Made by a program: the position numbers and the translations under genes | Part shown: positions 55,701 to 64,000 of the stretch, in pieces | Numbering within the stretch: the stretch's first letter is position 1 | Layout: the number at the start of each line of letters is the position of its first letter | DNA from: Prunus persica | Taxonomy: Eukaryota; Streptophyta; Magnoliopsida; Rosales; Rosaceae | Direction of reading: 5' to 3' | NCBI RefSeq assembly: GCF_000346465.2 | Contig: NC_034016.1 | Coordinates: 15,102,786 to 15,166,785, forward strand | Length of the DNA: 64,000 nucleotides | Notes under the pieces: generated by a model | Seen by the model: only the letters and a program-made list of their open reading frames with translations | What the model was told of the DNA's origin: nothing | Databases searched by the model: none

Positions 55701-57040
55701 CCCACCAGTCCAGCAACCCACCCTGTTGATGTTATCCACACGACGAAATTTTTGTGGAGAGTGAGAGACACCCTGGACCCGCAAATTCCTCTTCCTTTCT
55801 CTCTCATCTCTCTAATCTGTTCATCTTTGACCTTTGACTGCCCCCACTGCCACACTATTCAAACCTAATTATAGTTTGATCCACCACCTATTTTCGGCTT
55901 CTACCCTTTTCTTTTTGCCTTATCTCTATTCTTCACCATGAAAATCCATATATTTTGTTTCTTGCAAAACTATGTAAGTTTCACTTCACTTGTGCCCTTC
56001 CCTTCTTTGTGTTGCAATTTGAGCTTCACCGCTCTTTTTCTGGGTAATAGATAAGGAAAATTCCTATCACCTACTCTTTCGTAAGGTAGTAAAACTATGT
56101 AAGTTTCACTTCACTTATACCTAAAGCGGCTTGTATTTGAGAGCCTATAGATGGGTTGTTTCATTTCTTTAGCATGAATTTTATATTCAACTAAATATTC
56201 AAAAGCTTTTAACATGCCACTCAATTCGTTATTAAATCGGCTTTTATTATGTTGGATTTTTCCAACAAAGTCTTTCAATTTTATGGTTGACACAAGTATT
56301 CAATGATGAAACTATATTCACATTATTTGTCTTCAATTTTTTGGTCAATTATGAGGTAATTTAAACTCCTTTAAAAAAGTTTTAATAGTTAGTTAGGAGT
56401 TGAGCAAAAACGTACAAAGAACATAGAAAATAAAAAAGGAAATAACAACTTATAAAAGTGGCTCAATAATAAATGGTAAATATTGTACAAGTAAAAAATC
56501 ATCTTGTAATTAGGCGATTCATGGTACAATTAAAAATCAGCAAATTTTAGTTCGATTCAACAATTTTTATTAGAAAATGTAAATATAGTCAAATCTATAA
56601 ACACTAACGTCTTGCTGTGAAAATATGTTAGGCATAAATTTACTATTAAATTACTTGACACATGAAAAATCAACTTCAATTACTTGACATACATGCAACG
56701 CAACCCTAAACTTTATATAATCTAATATTTATATTGGATTGGATGGATGGTGAAGTTTTGTGTAAGAGGAAGGGCATGAATGCAAAGACCACTACCCACC
56801 CATAATGAGTGAATGATGCTCATTACCCAATCAATCTCCTAAAACAATGACAGCCGCACGTTAAACAAATCCATGATGTAAACAGGAGTAAGATTTTAGT
56901 TTGGGGTTGGAGGGCTGGCTAATAAGAGAAAGAGAATGGGTCCCACCCCAGTCCAGTCTAGTCCAATCGCACCATCTCAATTTTGACCCAACCTTAACCT
57001 AACCAGGGTCACGCTGGGTGGGTCAGCTTTCCCTAATACA
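49733..57040. other. Long gene-poor spacer
   Basis: About 7.3 kb, AT-rich. It contains a small MITE (52606-52744), a LINE-tail-like stretch near 53820-53935 (TCTAATAAACTTATATCGC), a (TA)n run at about 54100-54120, and a cluster of ACGTG cores near 54340-54500 (TACACGTGTG, GCACGTGCC, TGCACGTGCA) followed by a GA tract. The 103-codon frame at 54580-54891 has no recognisable domain. No protein or RNA gene can be supported. Confidence 0.45.
52606..52744. mobile_element. Small MITE with 42-bp terminal inverted repeats
   Basis: The left arm 52606-52647 (ending GATACTTGTCAA) pairs with the right arm 52703-52744 (starting TTGACAAGTGTC) with about ten mismatches, around a T-rich centre of about 55 bp. 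The total is 139 bp with no coding capacity. Target duplications are not clear, so the superfamily is not assigned. Confidence 0.5.
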
Positions 57041-57077
57041 CCACACGTGTGGCCAATTTGGAGTCAGATGTAGGCAC

Positions 57078-57111
<34 letters not shown>

Positions 57112-57249
57112 CCCCTTCTAGCCCTGCTGGGTATGTTTCTCTGTTCCACTTGGTCCAATATAAAAGCCCCTAGCAAGCAAAGCGTAACTAAGCCAAACCC
57201 AAAAATCAGAATTTGCAGAGCCCTCAGATTTAGTAACAAACACACACAC

Positions 57250-57300
<51 letters not shown>

Positions 57301-57329
57301 AATATAGAGATAGAGAGAGAGAGGAACAA
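57041..57329 (+). promoter_or_regulatory. PUB gene promoter and GA-rich 5' leader
   Basis: A palindromic G-box CCACACGTGTGG lies at 57041-57052 (core CACGTG 57044-57049), a binding site type for bZIP and bHLH factors such as ABA-response regulators. A TATA box TATAAAAG is at 57159-57166, placing the transcription start near 57195. Between them and after them are GA tracts (57082-57110; 57257-57297), the second within the 5' untranslated leader ending at the ATG (57330). GAGA-type leaders of this kind are common in plants; effects on expression are inferred. Confidence 0.6.
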
Positions 57330-58580
57330 ATGCCTGGGAGTTTAGAGCCGTTGGATTTGGGGGTGCAGATACCATACCACTTCAGGTGCCCCATATCGCT
57401 AGAGCTCATGCGCGACCCCGTTACGGTCAGCACCGGGCAGACCTACGACCGCCCCAGCATCGAGTCGTGGGTCGCCACGGGCAACACCACCTGCCCCGTC
57501 ACGCGGGCCCCGCTCTCCGACTTCACTCTCATCCCCAACCACACCCTACGCCGCCTTATCCAGGATTGGTGCGTCGCCAACCGCTCTTTCGGCGTCGAGC
57601 GCATTCCCACTCCCAAACAGCCAGCTGACCCGACCCACATCCGCCATCTCCTCACCCAATCGGCGTCCAATTCCAACCCGTACCCGACCAGGCTCTCCGC
57701 CCTTCGCCGCCTACGTGGCCTCGCCCGCGACCTCGACAAGAACCGCTCCACCATCTCCTCCCAGAACTCCCGCGAAATCCTCGTTCAGCTCGTGTTCGCC
57801 GATACCGGCTCGGAATCTTCCGAGTTGACTCACGAGGCGCTCGCGCTTCTCGTTCTGTTCCCGCTCCCAGAGTCCGACTGCGCAGCGGTGGCGTCGGACC
57901 CGGACCGGGTAGCGTACCTGGCCCAGCTTGTTCAGCACTCGTCGATGGAGGTCCGAGTCAACTCGGCCGCGTTGATCGAGAACGTCCTGGCCGGGTCGCG
58001 GACGGCGGAGCTACGAGCTGAGATTAGCAATGTCGACGAAATCCACCAAGGCGTCGTTTCGATTCTCCGCAACCCAATCGCGTATCCCCGCGCGCTCAAA
58101 ATCGGAATCAAGGCGCTCTTCGCCTTGTGCCTGGTGAAGCAGACCCGAAACAAGGCCGTATCGGCCGGAGCGCCTGAAACGCTCATCAACACCTTGGCCG
58201 ACTTCGAGAAATGCGACTCGGAGCGAGCGCTGGCGACGATCGAGCTGCTCTGCAGAGTCCCCGACGGTTGCACGGCGTTTGCTGCTCACGCGCTGACGGT
58301 GCCGCTGTTGGTGAAGACGATACTGAAGATCTCGGACCGGGCGACGGAGTACGCTGCCGGAGCTCTGCTGTCGCTGTGCTCGGCGTCGGAGAAGAGCCAA
58401 AACGACGCCGTGGCGGCGGGCGTGTTGACGCAGCTGTTGCTGCTGGTGCAGAGTGATTGTACGGACCGGGCCAAGCGGAAGGCCCAGCTGCTGCTGAAGC
58501 TTCTTCGGGATTCGTGGCCCGAGGATTCAGTTGGGAATTCTGATGATTTTGTTTGCAGCGAGCTCGTAGTACCATTTTGA
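57330..58580 (+). CDS. U-box E3 ubiquitin ligase, PUB25/PUB26 type
   Basis: Intronless, GC-rich frame of 416 residues (Arabidopsis PUB25 is about 420). A U-box at about residues 14-85 (IPYHFRCPISLELMRDPVTV, GQTYDRPSIESW, CPVTRAPL, IPNHTLRRLIQDWC) recruits the E2 enzyme. The rest is armadillo-like helices for substrate binding, ending with RATEYAAGALLSLCS and KRKAQLLLKLLRDSWPEDS, which are hallmarks of the PUB25/26 pair. In Arabidopsis these ligases target BIK1 (immune turnover) and MYB15 (cold response); the same role here is inferred. The N-terminus MPGSLEPLDLGVQIPYHF matches the family start, which fixes the ATG at 57330. No defect is seen. Base composition is much richer in G+C than the surroundings, as is usual for intronless PUB genes. 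Confidence 0.95.
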   Translation: MPGSLEPLDLGVQIPYHFRCPISLELMRDPVTVSTGQTYDRPSIESWVATGNTTCPVTRAPLSDFTLIPNHTLRRLIQDWCVANRSFGVERIPTPKQPADPTHIRHLLTQSASNSNPYPTRLSALRRLRGLARDLDKNRSTISSQNSREILVQLVFADTGSESSELTHEALALLVLFPLPESDCAAVASDPDRVAYLAQLVQHSSMEVRVNSAALIENVLAGSRTAELRAEISNVDEIHQGVVSILRNPIAYPRALKIGIKALFALCLVKQTRNKAVSAGAPETLINTLADFEKCDSERALATIELLCRVPDGCTAFAAHALTVPLLVKTILKISDRATEYAAGALLSLCSASEKSQNDAVAAGVLTQLLLLVQSDCTDRAKRKAQLLLKLLRDSWPEDSVGNSDDFVCSELVVPF

Positions 58581-60997
58581 ATTTCCACTTTTTTGTTTTC
58601 TTCTTCATTAATTTTCTTAATCTCAATTTTTTCAGATTGTCATTAGAGAAAAAAAGAAAAGAAAGGGAAGTGAAAAAAAAAAAAGAGAGATGAAAATTGG
58701 GATTGTAGATTATTGGTATATAAAGAAATTGTAATTTTTGTGTATTTTTGTATGTAAGGATTTTTGCTTAGATGATTAAACGAAGTTGCAAAAGCATAGA
58801 GAAACGTTTAGATATGTTCTTGTATGTGAATCTTTTAATTAATTAAATTTTTTCATGAGAAAAGAAAAACGAATGTACTACCATACGGAAAGGAAAATCA
58901 AACTCGAAAATAAAGGATACAAGGGATTGGGTGACTGAGACGGTTGTGAATGGCATGTCAAGACTCCAATAAAACTGCGTGACGGAGACACTTAATATAA
59001 TATAAAAATTGAATTTGTAAACAAATGTTGGGATTAAAAATCAAATCAGAACAAGAGCGGCAGAGAATCCTTGTATGAATAATATGAATTTGGTGACTGC
59101 CATTCGTCACCCTGTTTCTCAATTGACTGATTTGAACAATTTGGTGACACATCTAATCATGCATAATGGTTGTTTGTTTTGACAAGCTTTGACTGGGCTT
59201 CTTTGTTTGTGGAATTTTAATTGGTTAGGCTTACCCTTTGGGGTTTCAAATTGTTGGAAAGCAATAACACATGCATTTAAGCCCATAAAAGCCCAATTAA
59301 CAAATCAAATAGATGTTAGGTTAAGTTTCTGTTTGGTTTGACTCTAGATTTCCAAAGATGGCTACTGCCCCACGCGTGCATGCTAAAGGTGTACATCAAA
59401 ATTTTGGCAAGTTAACAATGTCGGATCCTAATAACTCTTTTCAAAAGTTAGACTGTCTGACAACATAAGAAATTTGTTTTTGTTAGACCGTAAAAGTTGG
59501 TTATAGACGTGTAATTTAAATTAACAATTTAACCAATAATATAATTATTTATCTGATAAGATAAGTCTGGTAGGAGAACATTCTTGATTTATCATATATG
59601 TGGCTTAAAAGTAGAGAAGATGATGTTCACATGTTTGTGGGAATAAAAGCATGGAATCACATGGCTTGGTTCTTATTCTTTGTGCTTGTGATGGCTACTA
59701 GTGCTCACATGCCAACCCAACTTTGTTTGCTACTCTTTTAGTCACAACAACAGATGGGAATTCAATTTGTCCACCCAACACTATGATACTTCAGCATTTG
59801 GGTCCCAAACTATAAAGTCTCTCTCTTCTAACTTTGTCAATATGTAGGGGCATTCTTACCCCCATTGCTTTATTCTCTCTCTCTCTCTCTCTCTCCCTTT
59901 GTTTTTTTTAAAGGGTAAATTTAGTGTGGAGTTGTTGAGAAATATTGATCCACGATATCTTGGGTGGTCGCCAGTGAGGACGTAATAAGATGAATATGAT
60001 TTGAAGGTACTTGACTCAATGAGATAATGACATGCTTAGTCAAACGGTATTATTTTTACAAATCATTTCTTTCTTTCTTTCTTGATCTTGCTCGATGTGG
60101 GATTTGGACTACACTGCTTAAAGCAAACATGCATGGACTTCAACAACTCTTCCTTTTCACGCGTGAAGGAGAACAAAACTTACAATAAGTTTATAATGCA
60201 TTGGTCTACAGCTCTCTTCTTTTATCAGCTAGAGAAACTTGTGTAGAACAATCATCATTGTTGGAAAGATTCGACCAACAAAATATGGAGGGGAAAGTAA
60301 GCATGAAGCAGCTAGGTTTCATTCCAACTTCTACCTACTTGTAAGTTGTACAAAAATGAAACTCATTTGGTTTCACTCTAACAGGTACATTTATTGTCAT
60401 GGTTAGGTCTTAGTTGCATGAACTTAAGTTTACTCCAATTCTATCGGGATCCATCAAGTCGAGCATGCTCTCTACATCAATGTAGAGAGTGTAGAGAGCA
60501 TGCTCGCCTAGTTAGTAAGTTGTTGAGTCTAGATATGATTTAATGTCTCATGCTTAAGTTTTCAGGATGTGAATCAAAAAATTGAAAGCGTATGACCAAA
60601 TGTGGTTTCGGGTAAAACACACAATGACCAAAAATGTGTTCTATATTCTACAAAGAACAAAGTTTTTGGCCGATTCTTAATTTCACTTAACTGGTTCAAA
60701 TACTAGGCCCAAAAGAACTGGTCCAAGGCAATTTCAGTCACCTAGTAGAGATTTTGCTCCATGATCTTTAACTCCGGCCCATTCACTGATTGGGCGCAGT
60801 TTGGACAATCTGGATCTAGTAACTTTTGCTTGCATAAAGATTTGATATTTTCTTTCTCCCTTGTAATGAACTAATAACAACTCAATAGTTATTTATTTTC
60901 TATTCTTACTTGATTCACCCTCTAACCCAATTCTCTGTTGGCTTCTAAAGTATGCTAAGAGTTTTGTATAAATCTCTTCACCTAATGATTTTAGGAT
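58581..60997. other. Spacer downstream of the PUB gene
   Basis: 3' flank of the PUB gene, then AT-rich sequence with a CT run at 59873-59894. It contains a perfect 17-bp hairpin at 60460-60506 (listed). No protein gene was recognised. Confidence 0.4.
60460..60506. repeat. Perfect 17-bp inverted repeat (hairpin)
   Basis: CGAGCATGCTCTCTACA (60460-60476) is exactly complementary to 60490-60506, around a 13-nt loop. The loop itself holds TGTAGAGAG, so a shorter alternative stem (60468-60476 with 60481-60489) is also possible. The core GAGCATGCTC is itself palindromic. Confidence 0.9.
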
Positions 60998-61162
60998 TGT
61001 TGTAAAAGTTTGAAGGTGGAGTCCACAGCTTTGGTATCACATGCATGGACGAAGTTTCCTTGCATCTTCCAGGAACTTTCCCTTCCCTGTATTTGCCAAA
61101 ACCTTAGCCTATAAATAGGCATATCACTTGCAATGGGAAGATACACCAACGGAGAAGAGAAG
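60998..61162 (+). repeat. LTR fragment, copy A
   Basis: Starts TGTTGTAAAAGTTTGAAGG and matches copy B (62350-63161 without its insertion) through the words TTTGGTATCACATGCATGGA, CATCTTCCAGGAACTTTCCC and GGGAAGATACACCAACG. It contains a TATA-like TATAAATAGG at about 61111-61120 that copy B has lost. The match ends where a GA tract begins (about 61162), so this copy is incomplete or has diverged in its 3' part. Confidence 0.65.
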
Positions 61163-61167
61163 AAAAG

Positions 61168-61230
<63 letters not shown>

Positions 61231-62349
61231 TCTTGGTTATAAGATCAAAGGGAAGTTGAAGTTTCTTTTACTCATGTTCATTCAAAATATGAACTAGAAG
61301 TTCATATCATTTTAAGAGTTTTAAGTAAAGCCTTTGAAAAGCTGAACTTTTAGAAAGTGGGAGGAAATGAAGTTGAATCATAGTTACTCCAATCAGACTT
61401 TACAAAGGCAATATATGAAGTTGAAATGAGAGTTTGTTGTCTGTTACCTCACCAATTTTCTTCCCTGATGCTTACCTACATTGTGATCAAAATCAAGATT
61501 TTTTGTATATTTCTTTCTTTTTATAACTCTCTGTTTCCAGAGGATTTTGTGTCTTTAGAACTTTCATATGAAGAACAAATCCTTGTTTGAACCTAACACT
61601 TTGGATTTTTTTTTTTTGACATAGGAAATTGAATTATGGTTTTTACTCTTGCAAGATATAACTAGATCATCAATCGTTCCATTATATTTGTTGAGCAAAC
61701 ATGATTTTGAAGAATCTTTGAGTAAAGTTTTTCATACCGAAGAATGTAAACAATACTTGTGTTATTTCACACTTGTACTCCTTTTAATATTTTGGTATTT
61801 TGCTTCTAATAGGTAAAAGGTTATGTACATCATCTTCGGTGGTGACCAAATGAATAGATAAGACTGTTCCAGAAGAACGGCTTGCATTATGTACAAAAGA
61901 CCGTTTCAGAAGAACGGCTTGAATCATCCTGATATGTATTCATTTTGTATCATTTAAATGAATTATTAAATACAATGCAAATCTTGAAGATTGCAAGTTG
62001 AATACATTGATAATACAATGCATAGATTAAAATCCTAGAAGAGTGACTCAAGGGTATGACAGTATTAATGTAATGCAAGCCTAATAAGTAAGAAATTGTA
62101 TGAATTAAGGTTCCTAAAGGACAAAACTTATGACACTGTGTCAATGGAAATTATTTCGAAGTCCAACTAAAATTTCTTTTGTTGGCAATTACATTTGATT
62201 TTTTTAATCATTTATTCAAAGATCATATTTCTTTGGAAAACTATATGTGAGGAGATTTTTGTGAGGTTATTTTCAAGCCGTTAGGGGGAAAATTGGTTGT
62301 TCTTGAAAGAACAAAGAATGTTCCATACATTGTGATCTCCAATGGGGAG
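61163..62349. other. Sequence between the two LTR copies
   Basis: A long GA tract (about 61170-61226) is followed by AT-rich sequence with no gag or pol frame. A 14-base phrase AGAAGAACGGCTTG is present twice (about 61873 and 61908). The right end reads CCAATGGGGAG directly before copy B, a plausible polypurine tract. If this is the interior of one element it has no coding capacity. Confidence 0.35.
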
Positions 62350-63161
62350 TGTTGTAAAAGTTTGAAGGTGGAGTCCACTGTTAAATTCAAAGAAACAAGC
62401 CAGCGGCCCACTATTAACAGCACCCATATTATCCCAACTTAACCACCTACAAAGCCCAGTAGGTATGAGGTGTTATCACAAAAGGCCTCAGTGCTATTAG
62501 GAGTGGAACCACTTTTTATAAGTTGTGATTTATTTAGTCAAGTTTCAGATGTGGTACTTATATTCTTCAACACGCCTCTTCACATGAGACCATCACATAA
62601 TGGGCCACATGTGGAGCCAAGTCCACATCGAAGTCAATCATTTAAGCCGAACATGTGAACATCATGTATTAGGTAAGGAATAGGGGTAAACATTCAAGCC
62701 TAACATGTGAACACCACATATTGGGTAAGGGTAAAGGCTCAATTCAGGGCCAGTCAATCAACCCGCTCTGATACCATGTTAAATTTCAGAGAAACGGGCC
62801 ATTGGCCCATTACTATCAACATTGATATTGTCTCCAATTTAACCACCTACAAAGCCCAGTAAGTGTGAGATTTTATCACAAAAGACCTCTCGGTGATATT
62901 AGTAGTAGAACAATTTATTATATCTTATATTTTATTTAGTCAAGTTTCTAATGCTGGACTTATATTCTTCAACACCCATAACTTTGGTATCACATGCATG
63001 GAGGAAGTTTCCTTGCATCTTCCAGGAACTTTCCCTTCCCTGTATTTGCTAAAACCTTAGGCATATCACTTGCAATGGGAAGATACACCAACGCAGAGTT
63101 AATTTGCAAGTTAATATTCCCCTATTATTTTAGGTTTATTTAGAACAAGAATGAATATTCA
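62350..63161 (+). repeat. LTR copy B, interrupted by a TRIM
   Basis: Starts TGTTGTAAAAG (62350) and ends ATATTCA (63161), then, three bases on, TGGTATCAAAGC (63165-63176), which is one mismatch from the usual initiator-Met primer-binding site. Without the TRIM and its target duplicate the LTR is about 210 bp. It has a purine tract on its left as well as a primer site on its right, as expected for an LTR shared between two element bodies or left after recombination. Confidence 0.65.
62379..62974 (-). mobile_element. Complete TRIM (miniature LTR retrotransposon), minus orientation
   Basis: Direct repeats of 194 and 198 bp (62379-62572 and 62777-62974) share the ends TGTTAAAT and TTCTTCAACA and several inner blocks (ACCACCTACAAAGCCCAGTA, TTTATTTAGTCAAGTTTC). 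On the minus strand the LTR at 62974-62777 is followed directly by TGGTATCAGAGCGG, the initiator-Met tRNA primer site, and the purine-rich GAAGAGGCG precedes the other LTR. The interior is only 204 bp and non-coding. The flanking pentamers TCCAC and CCCAT differ by two transitions and may be the decayed target duplication; the uninterrupted copy A reads TCCAC at this point. Confidence 0.8.
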
Positions 63162-63880
63162 ATATGGTATCAAAGCTACTAAATGCAAGTCACCTTAATA
63201 GAGACGCATAAAAATCCTTGAGTACTCAAAGAAGAGACCATTTGTTCATGTGTATAACCACCAAAAAATAGCGATCTCAATCTTAGTAGGGATGCTAAGT
63301 TTCTCCCTTACACCTAAATTCGGCAATAAGTACCTCACAAATGAGGAGAATATAGAGATAGAAAATCAAGTACGGAGATGGAGATGAAGATTGCTTTGTC
63401 TCCGAACCAGGTTGGGTATAAGGGTTGGGGTTGAGGTACTCGCCCCATTCCCCATGCCCCTCCCCATCCTCTCATTTCTCAGATATAAGGGTGGGGTGTT
63501 TCATAATATATTATACATTTCCAAAATATTATTTTTGAGTGATTTTGTCTTACTTTTACTTTGAATATAATTTATGCAATACATTTATACAGTATATTCA
63601 ATATAGCGTTACATGAATTATTGAGCCAAGTATCTAAAAGGGCAAATGAATTATCACCAACTAATAGTAACTTGCTCAATATTCACTACTCATACATTTC
63701 CAATTATATTTGTTAAAAAAGATCCTCACCATGCATATTCATACAAGGAGAAAAGGGCAATTGCAAATACAACTGACATGTATACATACATTTCTATCAA
63801 GATCCGAACAGTTGTACCATACGATCAGAGAAAACTTAAAGCATCCGACGAATCTGAGAGAAGCTTTTCTTGATGGTCTC
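63162..63880. other. Sequence downstream of LTR copy B
   Basis: Begins with the primer-binding-site match at 63165-63176, so its left part is probably retrotransposon leader, including GATGGAGATGAAGATT-type low-complexity sequence near 63379. The remainder is AT-rich. No gag or pol frame was found. Confidence 0.35.
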
Positions 63881-63973
63881 TTAAGAGAGCATCAATATTA
63901 TCTCTGCTGCAGCTTGCTTGAATATTTCATCTGCAGGAAATGTATCCAGAAACTGATCGGGAGCTCCTCTTGC
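63881..63973 (-). CDS. Possible last exon of a minus-strand gene running off the window
   Basis: Minus-strand sequence from 63973 to the stop TAA at 63881-63883 reads 31 codons, encoding ARGAPDQFLDTFPADEIF and then KQAAAEIILMLS. A splice acceptor (TTTTAGCAG) stands immediately before it. The composition is protein-like (amphipathic, balanced acidic and basic residues) in contrast to its surroundings. I do not recognise the family. The rest of the gene would lie beyond 64000. The phase is chosen because it gives the long open reading; a chance frame cannot be excluded. Confidence 0.35.
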   Translation of the reverse strand, partial: ARGAPDQFLDTFPADEIFKQAAAEIILMLS

Positions 63974-64000
63974 CTGCTAAAATAACACTACTGTTAGGTA

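Noticed and set aside
57049..57433. Overlapping frames rich in Arg-Glu or Ser-Leu around the PUB leader
   Set aside because: They are translations of GA/CT microsatellites in the promoter and leader and overlap the real PUB start.
57386..58626. Long frames on both strands within the PUB gene (up to 146 codons)
   Set aside because: Shadows of a GC-rich intronless gene; no homology in those frames.

Overview
The window is plant nuclear DNA from a eudicot; a Rosaceae-like genome is my best guess, but that is an inference. Support comes from split genes with short GT..AG introns, plant-only families (CC-NB-LRR receptors, a SPARK-domain receptor kinase, a plant U-box E3 ligase, chloroplast thioredoxin m), a nuclear tRNA-Arg, AT-rich spacers and several nested retroelements.

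Layout. 1-2.2 kb: a decayed LINE 3' end (minus) next to a 1.1-kb inverted-repeat element that carries a SINE. 2.6-6.7 kb: the 10-exon gene for the beta subunit of mitochondrial 3-methylcrotonyl-CoA carboxylase. 7.4 kb: tRNA-Arg(UCU). 7.7-8.9 kb: thioredoxin m3. 9.5-15.3 kb: a nested insertion, a roughly 5-kb LTR retrotransposon without coding capacity inside a roughly 0.7-kb poly(A) retroposon, with target-site duplications visible for both. 16.5-20.2 kb: a NYN-ribonuclease/LOTUS protein with an intronless coding region and a probable long 5'-UTR intron. 21.3-32.4 kb: a tandem cluster of three CC-NB-LRR genes (intact, 5'-truncated, intact), with a Mutator-like MITE between the second and third. 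33.5-38.6 kb (minus): a SPARK-domain receptor-like kinase. 42.3-45.9 kb: a PI-PLC X-domain phosphodiesterase, followed at 47.3-49.7 kb by a broken tandem copy. 50-57 kb: a long gene-poor spacer. 57.3-58.6 kb: an intronless PUB25/PUB26-type U-box ligase. 61-63.2 kb: LTR fragments, one interrupted by a complete TRIM. The right edge may hold the last exon of a minus-strand gene.

The genes do not form one pathway. The coherent themes are a disease-resistance cluster (the CNL genes, near a membrane receptor kinase and a U-box ligase of a family tied to immunity and cold signalling) and apparent ancestral synteny. From memory, the receptor kinase, PLC and PUB genes have neighbouring counterparts at two paralogous Arabidopsis loci (around At1g49730-At1g49780 and At3g19300-At3g19380), and thioredoxin m3 and the NYN gene match the neighbours At2g15570 and At2g15560. 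I saw no convincing new biological system. The most informative structures are the nested retroelements, the CNL cluster and the degraded PLC duplicate.
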